From NCBI GenBank assembly GCA_041391925.1, contig JAWKNA010000004.1, positions 62,001-126,000 of the forward strand: 64,000 nt of DNA, given 5' to 3'. The translations under genes and the position numbers were made by a program. The notes beneath the pieces were generated by a model. It saw nothing but the letters and a program-made list of their open reading frames with translations. It was not told the origin of the DNA and did not search any database. Below, piece after piece: positions 44,931 through 54,221 of this stretch (positions within the stretch are counted from its first letter, which is position 1; every line of letters starts with the position of its first letter). Origin of the DNA: JBPOFM01 sp041391925 (lineage in GTDB: Bacteria; Bacteroidota; Bacteroidia; Flavobacteriales; Flavobacteriaceae).

Positions 44931-46198
44931 AAAAACTCTTAATTGTAACCCCTCATTTTCCTCCCATCAATGCTGCGGACATCCATCGCGTTCGCCATAG
45001 CTTACCCTATTTTGAAGCGTATGGGTATCATCCTATAGTTCTTACAGTATTACCAGAATTTGTTGATATGGGTGAAGATGCCTTACTTGAAAGAACCATT
45101 CCCGATGATATATCCATCCATAGGGTCAGAGCTTATACTACTAACTATGGTGGGTTTAAAATTGGAAATTTGGGGCTTCGTGCATTTTATCAACTTTATG
45201 AGAAGGGAAATGAACTTTTGAAATCCGGTGATTTTGACCTCATTTATTTTAGTACAACCGTTTTTGCCTGTATGCCTTTGGGACGGCTTTGGAAAAAGAA
45301 ATTCAAGGTGCCATTTGTGATAGATATGCAAGACCCTTGGAAAAATGATTATTACTTAAAAGTTCCTTACAATCAACGACCACCCAAATTTTGGTTTTCC
45401 CACCGATTAAACACTTATCTAGAACGATATACTATACCTAAAGTTGATGGTTTGTTGTCAGTTTCAAAAGGGTATATTGACACATTAAAGCACCGGTATC
45501 CGAAGATTCATGATTTGCCATCTAAAGTTTTAACCTTTGGCGCATCTGAAAAAGATTTTGAATTACTGAGGCAATTGGAGGTAAAAACTTCCATTGCTTT
45601 AAAGAAGGAACAAATTAATATTGTATCTGTAGGTAGAGGAGGCCAAGACTTAAGAGAAAGTGTCTCACTCTTACTGAATTCTTTCAAAAAAGGTTTAGAG
45701 GACAATGAGCACTACAAGAACTGCCATTTTTGGTTCATTGGAACCAGTTATGCTCCTGATGGTAAAGGTAAAAAGACTATTGACAACATCGCTGTCGATT
45801 TGGGTATTGGGTCCTATGTTACCGAGATTACAAATCGTCAACCTTATTTTGAGGCGTTATCCCTATTGGAACAGTCAGATATTATCTTTATTCCCGGGTC
45901 GAGCGATAAGAATTATACACCTTCTAAACTGTATCCAGATATACTTGCAAAAAAGCCAATGTTGTGCGTATTGCATTCCAATAGTAATGTAGTGAACATT
46001 ATGCAAAGCCTCAATTGCGGAAAAGTTGTTCTCTTTGACCAGGCCGACGCCCTGAAACATTGTCGTACTAGTTTATCAGAACTATTGGAAACAATTCCTT
46101 TTGTTCCAAATACATCCTGGGAACATTTTCAACTTTTTACGGCCGAACACATGACCAAAGTCCAATGTGATTTTTTTGACAAGGTATTGCAATCTTAA
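44891..46198 (+). CDS. Glycosyltransferase, GT4-like (paralogue B)
   Basis: A 435-residue frame from ATG 44891. A TTG at 44927 overlapping the previous stop (TTGA) would give LKKLLIVTPHFPP and is the more natural start, since it matches where paralogue A begins. Shared blocks with the gene at 42477 include FVIDMQDPWKNDY, FWFIGTSYAP and IIFIPGSSDKNYTPSKLYPDIL. The protein is a GT-B enzyme without membrane segments. Donor and acceptor are unknown. It is followed 1 bp after its stop by the next glycosyltransferase gene. Confidence 0.78.
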   Translation: MVKTNQFEHKKGLKKLLIVTPHFPPINAADIHRVRHSLPYFEAYGYHPIVLTVLPEFVDMGEDALLERTIPDDISIHRVRAYTTNYGGFKIGNLGLRAFYQLYEKGNELLKSGDFDLIYFSTTVFACMPLGRLWKKKFKVPFVIDMQDPWKNDYYLKVPYNQRPPKFWFSHRLNTYLERYTIPKVDGLLSVSKGYIDTLKHRYPKIHDLPSKVLTFGASEKDFELLRQLEVKTSIALKKEQINIVSVGRGGQDLRESVSLLLNSFKKGLEDNEHYKNCHFWFIGTSYAPDGKGKKTIDNIAVDLGIGSYVTEITNRQPYFEALSLLEQSDIIFIPGSSDKNYTPSKLYPDILAKKPMLCVLHSNSNVVNIMQSLNCGKVVLFDQADALKHCRTSLSELLETIPFVPNTSWEHFQLFTAEHMTKVQCDFFDKVLQS

Positions 46199-46199
46199 A

Positions 46200-47369
46200 A
46201 TGAAAAAATTAGCCATTGTTACCACCCATCCAATCCAGTACAATGCTCCTTGGTTTCGACTATTAGCGGAACGAAAAAAAATAAAACTTAAAGTGTTTTA
46301 CACATGGTCTCAAACGAAAGAATCGGTTAAGGACAGAACTTTTGGAAAGGACATCATATGGGATCTACCATTGCTCGAAGGATATAAATACACGTTTGTC
46401 GAAAATGTATCGAAAAATCCAGGATCACATCACTTTTTTGGTATTGATTGTCCAACATTAATTTCTGAAATTACAGATTATCAAGCAGATGCCATCTTGT
46501 TTTTCGGATGGAAATTTAAGAGTCATTTAAAGGCGATGCGCCATTTCAGTGGTAAAATTCCTATTTGGTTTCGCGGAGATTCCACTCTTTTGGATGAAGT
46601 TTCTGGTTTTAAGTCTAAAATTAGAAGAATGGTACTCAAAAAAGTTTATAGATATGTGGATAAAGCCTTTTATGTAGGAAAGGCCAGTAAAGCGTATTTT
46701 TTAAAACATCATCTAAAAGAAGGTCAACTTATTTATGCCCCTCACGCGATAGACAATAATAGATTTAGAGACGATGACTTCAAAAAATATAAACTTCAAG
46801 CTAAAAAATGGCAAAGTGAGTTGAGAATTGATAATACTTGTGTAGCTATCGTATTTGCTGGTAAATTCGAGTCAAAAAAACAGCCTATTTTCTTAATCAA
46901 AGCATTCATGGAGGCCAATAAAGAACGAAAAAATCCATTAAAATTATTAATGGTTGGAAATGGACCACAGGAAGCTGAAATCATCCACATTATTGAAAGC
47001 GATGTGAATATTAAATTGTTACCGTTTCAAAATCAAACACAAATGCCCGTAGTCTATCGCTTGGGTGATGTTTTTTGTTTGCCGTCTAAAGGTCCGGGAG
47101 AGACTTGGGGCCTCGCTGTTAATGAGGCGATGGCGTGTGGAAACCCAGTGATAGTGAGCAGTAAGGTGGGGTGTGCTGAAGATCTTGTCAGGTCTGGAAG
47201 TAATGGATACGTATTTAATTATGAGTCTAACCAAGAATTGGTCTCTTGCTTGAAATCCTTGTCTAAAGATGGATTAAAAAACATGGGCGAACAAGCTACA
47301 AGGGATATACAAGGCTATAATTTCCAAATTATAGTTGCAGCCATAGAAACCGAATTATTGAAACTTTGA
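46200..47369 (+). CDS. Glycosyltransferase, GT4-like
   Basis: A 389-residue GT-B glycosyltransferase. I chose ATG 46200 (MKKLAIVTTHPIQYNAPWFR) because the longer frame from 46167 only reads the end of the preceding gene. THPIQYNAPWFRLLAE is a hallmark start of a Bacteroidota/cyanobacterial GT4 group. The donor half has IVFAGKFESKKQPIFLIKAF, LLMVGNGPQEAEI and FCLPSKGPGETWGLAVNEAM. The Glu pair in GETWGLAVNEA fits the EX7E motif. It probably transfers one sugar at the cytoplasmic face. Confidence 0.86.
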   Translation: MKKLAIVTTHPIQYNAPWFRLLAERKKIKLKVFYTWSQTKESVKDRTFGKDIIWDLPLLEGYKYTFVENVSKNPGSHHFFGIDCPTLISEITDYQADAILFFGWKFKSHLKAMRHFSGKIPIWFRGDSTLLDEVSGFKSKIRRMVLKKVYRYVDKAFYVGKASKAYFLKHHLKEGQLIYAPHAIDNNRFRDDDFKKYKLQAKKWQSELRIDNTCVAIVFAGKFESKKQPIFLIKAFMEANKERKNPLKLLMVGNGPQEAEIIHIIESDVNIKLLPFQNQTQMPVVYRLGDVFCLPSKGPGETWGLAVNEAMACGNPVIVSSKVGCAEDLVRSGSNGYVFNYESNQELVSCLKSLSKDGLKNMGEQATRDIQGYNFQIIVAAIETELLKL

Positions 47370-47385
47370 GATTGAAGGCATCTAA

Positions 47386-48663
47386 ATGAATCTATATACT
47401 CTATTAGGAATTGGCTTTGTCATTTATGTTGCTGTGTCGTTTTTCAAGGCTCTTGGGAAGCGTCTGCCGATTTTGGAATTGATGCTCCTTATTGCAGGTC
47501 TGCAATGGATCATAGGACCTTTTATTGAGTATAATGCCGACTATCATGATCCTAAATATTATATGTATGTCAACCAAGAGACTTATATGAGCTTTATAGC
47601 ACCAGCCTATGGTGTATTTACGATTTGTATAGTGATGATTACGCGAAGATATTCTATCAATATTCAGGATATTCTTGACTTTAAGAAATATTCAAATTAT
47701 GGAGTGACTATCTTATTTGTAGGTATCTCCTTTGAGCTCTTGGGGTTTATATTGCCTGGAGCACTCGGGTTTTTAGTTTTTTTAATGGCAGGATTTAAGT
47801 ATGTTGGTGCTATCATTTTATATTTTTCCGATCAGAGAATCCATCGTTATATATTTTACGGCTCCATTGCATTTTTGATGTTTATGGCCTTAAAGAAAGC
47901 CCTATTTCATGATTTTATTTTATGGAGCACATTTTTTTATATGTTTTATGCCATTAAGTCCAAGCCATCACCTCGCATAAAATTGTTCACCATGATTGCT
48001 GGCTTTGTAATGTTGACAATCATTCAGGCCGTAAAGTCAGATTATCGTGAGTTATTAAAATCAGGTTCTGATGTCAATTTTATAGAATTGTTTTTTGGGA
48101 CTGTCAACCAAAAATATGAAAGTGGTTATCTTGATGAAGAGGAAGAAACCGCAGCGCTAAACGTACGTTTAAACCAAGGTTGGATTATTAGCGCCGTGAT
48201 GGACCATGTTCCTAGAAATTTAGCTTTTGCGGATGGTGAAACGGTCAAGGAAGCAGTCGTTGCGAGTTTAGTGCCACGCTTCTTAAATCCAAATAAAAAA
48301 GAGGCAGGAGGACAGGACAACTTTGAAAAATATACTGGACTTTCCCTGTCTGAAGAAGCCTCAATGGGCTTAAGTATCATTGGTGAATTTTATGCCAATT
48401 TCGGTGTCAGGTCCGGAATCGTTGCCATAGGAGTATGGGGATTGTTTTTGGCATTTATTTGGAGAAGACTTGTTTCAAACACCTACAAAGTTCCTTTACT
48501 CATATTTTTCCTACCGCTTATTTTTTTACAGGTTGTGAAAGCGGAAACCGAATTGGTAGTGGTATTGAACCATCTAATAAAATCAATTATTGCCGTATCA
48601 TTATTCTTTTGGTTGACCAAAAAATATCTCAAATGGCAAATTTTTGCAGAGTTTGATCGTTAA
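47386..48663 (+). CDS. O-antigen/capsule polymerase-like membrane protein (Wzy type)
   Basis: A 425-residue polytopic protein with roughly ten to twelve hydrophobic helices. A large extracytoplasmic loop lies at about 225-330, between IIQAVKSDYRELL and GLSIIGEFYANFGVRSG. Size, topology and the big loop fit Wzy-type polymerases, which join repeat units on the periplasmic side. The sequences are poorly conserved, so the call rests on topology and on the surrounding glycosyltransferases. A Wzy-type polymerase normally needs a Wzx flippase, which I do not see in the window. It overlaps the next gene by 20 bp. Confidence 0.75.
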   Translation: MNLYTLLGIGFVIYVAVSFFKALGKRLPILELMLLIAGLQWIIGPFIEYNADYHDPKYYMYVNQETYMSFIAPAYGVFTICIVMITRRYSINIQDILDFKKYSNYGVTILFVGISFELLGFILPGALGFLVFLMAGFKYVGAIILYFSDQRIHRYIFYGSIAFLMFMALKKALFHDFILWSTFFYMFYAIKSKPSPRIKLFTMIAGFVMLTIIQAVKSDYRELLKSGSDVNFIELFFGTVNQKYESGYLDEEEETAALNVRLNQGWIISAVMDHVPRNLAFADGETVKEAVVASLVPRFLNPNKKEAGGQDNFEKYTGLSLSEEASMGLSIIGEFYANFGVRSGIVAIGVWGLFLAFIWRRLVSNTYKVPLLIFFLPLIFLQVVKAETELVVVLNHLIKSIIAVSLFFWLTKKYLKWQIFAEFDR

Positions 48664-49636
48664 TTTTTTTTTCAGAAAACGCTTATCCCAAAACAATAGC
48701 ATTGAAGAGTTGTTTTTGGGATTGATTCCGTTTATTTCAAAAGGATGCGGAGTACTTATTTCTGAAGTGCCAAACTCGGGTGCTAGTCCAATTGTTTTGA
48801 TAAAAAACATTTGGTTTGCCCGTTCAAAAAAATCAGAAATAAACCATATAACAGGTGATGTGCATTATTTGGTTTTAGCATTCAAACGAAATTCTATATT
48901 GACCATTCATGATGTGAAATCTGGTCTGCAAGGAAGCTTCCTTAAAAAATTTTATATCCGACTGTTTTGGTTTTGGTTGCCAGCCATTTTGGTAAAGAAA
49001 ATAACCGTCATCTCTAAATTCACTAAAAATGAATTGGAACGTATCATACCCTTTGCAAAAAATAAGATTAACATTATTCATAATCCGGTAAATTCTGAAT
49101 TCAGGCAAACGCCGTATCAATTCAATGCTGAAAAACCTCAAATTTTATTCATTGGGACGAAGCAAAATAAAAATTTGGAAAAATCATTTGAGGCAATCAA
49201 GGATTTATCATGCAAAGCAATGATTATCGGGAAGCTCACCGAAGCACAGCTGAAATTGTTGCGAACATTCCGTATTGATTACGAGAGTAAATTCAATCTT
49301 ACCTTTGAAAACATTATAGAAAGTTATAAAAATTGCGATTTGGTTTGTTTCGCATCATTTTACGAAGGTTTCGGAATGCCAATCATTGAAGCACAGGCCA
49401 CAGGACGTCCTGTAATTACTTCTGATTTTGGAGCTATGAAAGAAGTGTCCAATGATTCAGCTTGTCTTGTGAATCCAAACGATGTGAATTCCATTCGAGA
49501 GGCAATATTGAAAATATGCAATGATAAAGCGTATAGAGACCAATTGGTTATTGATGGATTGGAGAACGTAAAGCGCTTTCAATCCGATTACATAGCCAAG
49601 CAATATCTTCAACTTTATCAAGAGATTTCAGACTAG
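48644..49636 (+). CDS. Glycosyltransferase, GT4-like
   Basis: A 330-residue GT-B protein starting with TTG at 48644 inside the polymerase gene. A second TTG three codons later is possible. Blocks include VHYLVLAFKRNSILTIHDV, ITVISKFTKNELERI and INIIHNPVNSEF in the acceptor half. ILFIGTKQNKNLEKSFEAI and CFASFYEGFGMPIIEAQATG occur in the donor half, the latter with the two Glu of the EX7E motif. This pattern is typical of GT4 mannosyl- or related transferases, but donor specificity cannot be read. The next gene begins 2 bp after its stop. Confidence 0.86.
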   Translation: MQSLIVNFFFRKRLSQNNSIEELFLGLIPFISKGCGVLISEVPNSGASPIVLIKNIWFARSKKSEINHITGDVHYLVLAFKRNSILTIHDVKSGLQGSFLKKFYIRLFWFWLPAILVKKITVISKFTKNELERIIPFAKNKINIIHNPVNSEFRQTPYQFNAEKPQILFIGTKQNKNLEKSFEAIKDLSCKAMIIGKLTEAQLKLLRTFRIDYESKFNLTFENIIESYKNCDLVCFASFYEGFGMPIIEAQATGRPVITSDFGAMKEVSNDSACLVNPNDVNSIREAILKICNDKAYRDQLVIDGLENVKRFQSDYIAKQYLQLYQEISD

Positions 49637-49638
49637 AG

Positions 49639-50778
49639 ATGCCACGTAAAAAAATTCTTATCACCATCGATTGGTTTCTTCCTGGTACAAAATCAGGTGG
49701 GCCCGTACGATCGTACGCCAATATGATTGCACACCTAGGAGTTCATTATGATTTTTACATCATTACGAGAGATACCGATTACTGTTCTGACAAAGTTTAT
49801 GAAAATGTTCAATCTAATGCGTGGAATCAATTGGATGAGCACACATCTGTCTATTATTTTTCAAATGATCGGCTCAACAAAGAAAATTTTAAAAAATTAT
49901 TGGACGAAACATCTTTTGACATCGTCTACATCAACGGCATCTACAGTTGGAATTTTTCCATTTTACCTTTATGGTTATTAAAAAATCATAAAAATGTCAT
50001 TGTTGCAGCAAGAGGAATGTTAAATCCTCAAGCGTTTTCGGTTAAGGGAAAAAGAAAAAAGCTTTTTTTGAGAATTGCAAAATTCATCGGTCTCTATAAA
50101 AATGTGAAGTTTCATGCGACCAACGAGGATGAGGCCAATCATATAATTGATATTTTTGGGAAACAATCAAAAATTCATGTAGCTCCAAATCTTCCAAGGT
50201 TGATAGATGTAAAAATGAATTCCAAAAAAGACAAATCAAAACCAACCACATTTGCCAACATTGCAAGAATATCTACTGAAAAAGGAACTTTAAGAATGAT
50301 TGATGCGCTACATGACGTTTCATCTGAAATGGTTCTGGATATATTCGGTCCCATTTATGACGAAGCTTATTGGAAATTATGCCTAAAAAGTATAAAGCGA
50401 TTGCCGAGTCATGTTATTGTATCTTATAAAGGGATTCTTGCAAGTGAAGCAGTTCCTTCAGTTCTGGAACGCTATGACTTTTTTGTGCTTTTATCAGAGG
50501 GTGAAAATTTTGGTCATGCCATCTTGGAAGCGTTCATGGCTGGATGCCCCGTAATCATTTCTGACCAGACACCATGGAAACAGTTGGAACGTCAGGGGGT
50601 TGGTTGGGATATTGATATGTCTAAACCACCTAACGCCACTGCAATTTTTGAAAAAGCCTGTTCAATGTCAAATGTCGACTATCAAAAACATTCAGACAAT
50701 ACTAAACAATTGTCAAGGGAGTTTTCAAAAAATCCTGACTTATTAATGTTAAATTTGGAGCTGTTTAATCAAGCATAA
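49639..50778 (+). CDS. Glycosyltransferase, GT4-like
   Basis: A 379-residue GT-B enzyme. The acceptor half starts KKILITIDWFLPGTKSGGPVR and continues with VYINGIYSWNFSILPLWLL and VIVAARGMLNPQAFSVKG. That arrangement is seen in many flavobacterial colanic-acid-like clusters. The donor half has TTFANIARISTEKGTLRMIDAL and FFVLLSEGENFGHAILEAFM, with the E-x7-E spacing. It shares one base with the start of the WcaF-like acyltransferase gene, so these are likely translated together. The sugar is unknown. Confidence 0.86.
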   Translation: MPRKKILITIDWFLPGTKSGGPVRSYANMIAHLGVHYDFYIITRDTDYCSDKVYENVQSNAWNQLDEHTSVYYFSNDRLNKENFKKLLDETSFDIVYINGIYSWNFSILPLWLLKNHKNVIVAARGMLNPQAFSVKGKRKKLFLRIAKFIGLYKNVKFHATNEDEANHIIDIFGKQSKIHVAPNLPRLIDVKMNSKKDKSKPTTFANIARISTEKGTLRMIDALHDVSSEMVLDIFGPIYDEAYWKLCLKSIKRLPSHVIVSYKGILASEAVPSVLERYDFFVLLSEGENFGHAILEAFMAGCPVIISDQTPWKQLERQGVGWDIDMSKPPNATAIFEKACSMSNVDYQKHSDNTKQLSREFSKNPDLLMLNLELFNQA

Positions 50779-51326
50779 TGAAAACCGATTTATCCTCATA
50801 TAATAATAATTGGTATCAACCAGGATCAGCGTTGAAACGATTTGTTTGGTTCTTTATGAATGAATTTTTTATAAGAAATCCTCTAAATCCGTTTTCAGGA
50901 TTAAAAATAATAGTATTGCGACTTTTTGGAGCTAAAATTGGGGAAGGAGTGATTATTAAACCGAAAGTGAATGTAAAATATCCTTGGAAATTGATTATCG
51001 GAAATCATTGTTGGATTGGTGAGAATGTGTGGATTGACAACCTTGCAGAGGTAATTATCGAAGATCATGTATGTGTTTCTCAAGGCGCTTTTTTGATTTG
51101 CGGCAACCACAATTATAAATCGACTGGTTTTGATCTTATAGTAGCTCCGATTGTGTTAAAAGAAGGTAGCTGGATTGGTGCAAAGAGTATTGTTGGCCCT
51201 GGTGTTACCGTTGAAAGTCATGCAGTTTTATCTTTAGGCTCTGTCGCAAGTTCAAGTCTCAGTGCATTTTCTATATATAGAGGTAATCCAGCAGTGAAAA
51301 TCAAAGAACGAGCTATAAATAGTTAA
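50778..51326 (+). CDS. WcaF-like hexapeptide acetyltransferase
   Basis: A 182-residue left-handed beta-helix enzyme. NNWYQPGSALKRFVWFFMNE and NPLNPFSGLKIIVLRLFGAKIG are the N-terminal blocks characteristic of the WcaF colanic-acid acetyltransferase group. Hexapeptide turns follow (LIIGNHCWIGENVWIDNL, VCVSQGAFLICGNHNY), with the catalytic His in GNHNYKS. GSWIGAKSIVGPGVTVESHAVLS closes the helix. The predicted reaction is acetyl transfer from acetyl-CoA to a lipid-linked sugar. It begins on the last base of the preceding gene and ends 1 bp before the next, within a tightly packed set. Confidence 0.87.
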   Translation: MKTDLSSYNNNWYQPGSALKRFVWFFMNEFFIRNPLNPFSGLKIIVLRLFGAKIGEGVIIKPKVNVKYPWKLIIGNHCWIGENVWIDNLAEVIIEDHVCVSQGAFLICGNHNYKSTGFDLIVAPIVLKEGSWIGAKSIVGPGVTVESHAVLSLGSVASSSLSAFSIYRGNPAVKIKERAINS

Positions 51327-51327
51327 A

Positions 51328-52086
51328 ATGAAGATTTCAATAATCACAGCCACCTATAATAGTGCCAAAACATTAGAATTATGTATGGATTCTGTCTTGA
51401 ATCAAACCCACAAAGATATCGAGTATGTTATCATCGACGGTAATTCCAATGATGGCACGGTTGAGTTAATCAAATCAAAAGCCGAAGCACATGATACTAT
51501 TGTTTGGTTTTCTGAAAAGGACCATGGCATTTATGATGCTTTGAATAAAGGCATTGAGAGGGCTACAGGCGAAATTATTGGCTTTGTCCATTCCGACGAT
51601 TTTTTGGCGGATGAAACCATTGTTGATAGAATTGCATCTGCTTTCAAATCGGAGAACGTTGATGGTGTCTATGGCAACTTACATTATGTGAAGTTTGATG
51701 ATATAGACAGTATTACTAGAAATTGGAGGAGTCAACCTTTTAAAAGAAAGTTATTGAACAGAGGTTGGATGCCCGCACATCCTACATTGTTTCTTAAAAG
51801 TCATGTCTATAAAAGTCATGGTCATTTTAATTTGGATTATAGAATAGCAGCAGATTATGATTTTATTTTGCGTATCTTTAAAAGTTCAGATTATAAATTT
51901 TATTATCTGCCAGAGACCATTACAAAAATGAGGGTAGGGGGCGCAAGCAATAGAAGTTTAAAGAATTTGATTTTGAAGACCAAGGAAGATTATCTGGCTG
52001 CAAAAACTAATAAAATCGGGTTGCCTATTGTAACCGTTGGCCTAAAAAACCTCTCAAAAATTCCCCAATGGCTTTCAAAATCATAA
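51328..52086 (+). CDS. Glycosyltransferase family 2 (WcaE-like)
   Basis: A 252-residue GT-A enzyme beginning KISIITATYNSAKTLELCMD. YVIIDGNSNDGTVELI and the metal site FVHSDDFLADE follow; the His-Ser-Asp-Asp version and the DHGIYDALNKGI block are typical of WcaE-like colanic-acid transferases. WMPAHPTLFLKSHVY and DYRIAADYDFILRIFK carry the acceptor loop and likely catalytic Asp. It is the last gene of the packed glycosyltransferase run; about 160 bp with a possible promoter separate it from the initiating transferase gene. Confidence 0.87.
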   Translation: MKISIITATYNSAKTLELCMDSVLNQTHKDIEYVIIDGNSNDGTVELIKSKAEAHDTIVWFSEKDHGIYDALNKGIERATGEIIGFVHSDDFLADETIVDRIASAFKSENVDGVYGNLHYVKFDDIDSITRNWRSQPFKRKLLNRGWMPAHPTLFLKSHVYKSHGHFNLDYRIAADYDFILRIFKSSDYKFYYLPETITKMRVGGASNRSLKNLILKTKEDYLAAKTNKIGLPIVTVGLKNLSKIPQWLSKS

Positions 52087-52186
52087 TAAGTTTGTTGGGA
52101 ATATAAAAATCGCAAATCAAATTTGGCATTTTAAAGAAACCTTAAAGCTGTAATTAGTCTGTGGTTATGGAATTTGAGCGTTTTTT

Positions 52187-52218
52187 TTGGGAAATAGCCT
52201 GTATACACCCTATATTCG
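52187..52218 (+). promoter_or_regulatory. Possible promoter before the initiating transferase gene
   Basis: TTG at 52187-52189, a 21-bp spacer and TATATTCG at 52211-52218 (one mismatch to TAnnTTTG), 29 bp before the ATG. Confidence 0.4.
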
Positions 52219-52247
52219 CACAAAATTAAGACGATTAAGCGTAACAA

Positions 52248-53372
52248 ATGATACAAGATTTACTTGAGTATTTTAACCCTCTTGATTATTTAGAAATTTG
52301 GCTCACTGTAGCCTTTCTCATCGCTTTTTTTATGTCATATAGTTCCTTCCCCGCCATTTTTAATGTTGCTGAAGCCAAACATTTAATGGATGAACCGAAC
52401 GATAGAAGTATTCACTCCATAAAAACTCCGACTTTAGGAGGTATCAGTATTTACTTGAGCCTTGTTTTGGTCATCACCACCACTGGAGCTTTGTTGGATA
52501 CTAAAATTTTATTGCTACTTCTGGGTGGATTGACGATTTTGTTTTTTTTGGGTCTAAAAGATGATTTATTGATTTTGTCTCCCAAAAAGAAATTATTGGG
52601 TCAATTTCTCGCAGCTGGATTACTTATTGTTTTTACAGATACTAGAATTCTTGGATTGTCAGGTTTATTTGGAATCACCATCTTACCATATTGGATTTCA
52701 GTTAGTTTTACATTTTTTGTATATCTTTTACTCATCAATGCCTATAATCTTATTGATGGGGTAGATGGTTTGGCAGGTTTATTGGCACTGTTTGCGAGTG
52801 CTGCCTTCGCTTTTGTTTTTATACAAATTCAAGACATTAGTATGGCTACAATCGCTGTAGGTTTGATAGGTGCCTTAATCCCTTTTTTACGTTTGAATTT
52901 TTCAAGCAAGCGTAAAATTTTCATGGGGGATACTGGATCTATGATCATTGGGTTTTTAATTGCTTTCTTTATTGTCAGATTCATTGGCTATTCTCAAACG
53001 CACGGCGAAGCTGAATTTCACAACTCTGGCCCTATATTATCACTTGCCATTGTTTTTTTTCCTTTAATTGATACCCTTCGAATATTTTTCGTTCGTGTAG
53101 TCATTCATAAAAAGAGCCCTTTCAAGGCCGATAAAAATCACTTACACCACCGATTTTTAGAATTGGGTTATTCACATGTACGCACCACCGTGAGTATCGT
53201 TCTCATAAATATCGTTATTATGGTGTTTGCCTATTTAATGAAAGACATTGATATTCATTTACAAACAATTCTTTTATTAGTTATGGGATCCTTTTTATAT
53301 GCTGTTTTCTTCATTTGGAACCACCTTTCAAACGGTTTTATAAAGTCTAGAGCCATTAAACAGTCACATTAA
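52248..53372 (+). CDS. WecA/TagO-like undecaprenyl-phosphate sugar-1-phosphate transferase
   Basis: A 374-residue polytopic enzyme of the MraY/WecA family with about eleven membrane helices. The cytoplasmic loops carry the family motifs: NDRSIHSIKTPTLGGISIYL; the metal-binding GLKDDLLILSPKKK; NAYNLIDGVDGLAGL; and FMGDTGSMIIGFL. The last is HLHHRFLELGYSH, the His-rich loop of WecA/TagO proteins. It would start the polysaccharide by moving an amino-sugar 1-phosphate, probably GlcNAc-1-P, from its UDP form to undecaprenyl phosphate. It could equally serve another surface glycan. Its own possible promoter lies just upstream. Confidence 0.92.
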   Translation: MIQDLLEYFNPLDYLEIWLTVAFLIAFFMSYSSFPAIFNVAEAKHLMDEPNDRSIHSIKTPTLGGISIYLSLVLVITTTGALLDTKILLLLLGGLTILFFLGLKDDLLILSPKKKLLGQFLAAGLLIVFTDTRILGLSGLFGITILPYWISVSFTFFVYLLLINAYNLIDGVDGLAGLLALFASAAFAFVFIQIQDISMATIAVGLIGALIPFLRLNFSSKRKIFMGDTGSMIIGFLIAFFIVRFIGYSQTHGEAEFHNSGPILSLAIVFFPLIDTLRIFFVRVVIHKKSPFKADKNHLHHRFLELGYSHVRTTVSIVLINIVIMVFAYLMKDIDIHLQTILLLVMGSFLYAVFFIWNHLSNGFIKSRAIKQSH

Positions 53373-53406
53373 TATTGTGTCCAAGGTTTAAAAAAACCTC
53401 TTACCT

Positions 53407-53436
53407 TTGTCAGTCATCTAATTGAGACTATATTTG
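53407..53436 (+). promoter_or_regulatory. Promoter of the wza-wzc pair
   Basis: TTG at 53407-53409, exactly 19 bp, then TATATTTG at 53429-53436: a near-ideal Bacteroidota promoter 22 bp before the ATG. The two export genes can therefore be transcribed apart from the glycosyltransferase operon. Confidence 0.75.
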
Positions 53437-53458
53437 TAATTATTTTAAGATCTATTTA

Positions 53459-54220
53459 ATGAAACATTTTATAAGGATCCTTGTGGTCATTTCTCTTTTA
53501 AATTCTTGCGCCAACAAGAAAGAAATATTATACCTGCAAGATTCAGAATCATACAATAATTCAGTTATTCAATATTCAACTCCTACAATCCAGCCAAATG
53601 ATATTTTGAAAATTACTGTTGGTGCGTTGGAGGCAGAGACTGCCATGCCATATAATCGTACACCATCAACTTCTAGCCAAGGTGGAAATCTTGAAGTCAT
53701 GCAATTGGAAGGTTATATCGTCAACGAAGATTATTCCATCAATTTCCCAGAATTGGGTCAAATAAATACCAAGGGTCTTACAACCATGCAATTACAGACA
53801 AAAATCACTGAATTACTGCAAAATGGAGGTCATTTGAAAAATCCCACCGTCAATGTGAGGTTATTGAATGCGAAAGTAACCGTATTGGGTGAAGTCAATA
53901 GACCAGGAACTTTTAATTTTACCGAGCAGAACATTACGCTTTTACAAGCGCTAGGATACGCTGGTGATTTAACGATTAATGGTAAAAGAGAAGATATTCT
54001 TATCATGAGAGAATCAGATAGCCTGCGTGAAATATCACACATCAATATAACTTCTGCCGAAGTGCTTGAGAGTCCCTTCTACAATATTAAACCGAACGAT
54101 GTCATTTATGTCGGGCCTAATGAACCTAAAGTTAAGAGTGCTGGTTTTGTAGGAAATACTGGAACTTTGATTTCGGTAATTTCTATATTGCTGAGTACAA
54201 TCGTTCTTATAACAAGATAA
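53459..54220 (+). CDS. wza: Polysaccharide export lipoprotein (Wza family)
   Basis: A 253-residue outer-membrane lipoprotein. The signal peptide ends in LLNSC, so C17 is the lipidation site. The Poly_export domain begins around YSTPTIQPNDILKITVG. It is followed by SLBB-like segments (VTVLGEVNRPGTFNFTE, GDLTINGKREDILIMRE, NIKPNDVIYVGP). A C-terminal hydrophobic helix, TLISVISILLSTIVLI, would be the amphipathic or membrane-spanning end of the channel. Wza octamers form the outer-membrane exit for capsule and exopolysaccharide. It is followed 1 bp later by the Wzc-type kinase gene. Confidence 0.93.
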   Translation: MKHFIRILVVISLLNSCANKKEILYLQDSESYNNSVIQYSTPTIQPNDILKITVGALEAETAMPYNRTPSTSSQGGNLEVMQLEGYIVNEDYSINFPELGQINTKGLTTMQLQTKITELLQNGGHLKNPTVNVRLLNAKVTVLGEVNRPGTFNFTEQNITLLQALGYAGDLTINGKREDILIMRESDSLREISHINITSAEVLESPFYNIKPNDVIYVGPNEPKVKSAGFVGNTGTLISVISILLSTIVLITR

Positions 54221-54221
54221 C

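Noticed and set aside
53384..53398. Terminator between the WecA-like gene and wza
   Set aside because: The AGGTTT/AAACCT stem is only 6 bp of A/T-rich pairing without a proper T tract, and it lies just upstream of the strong wza promoter.
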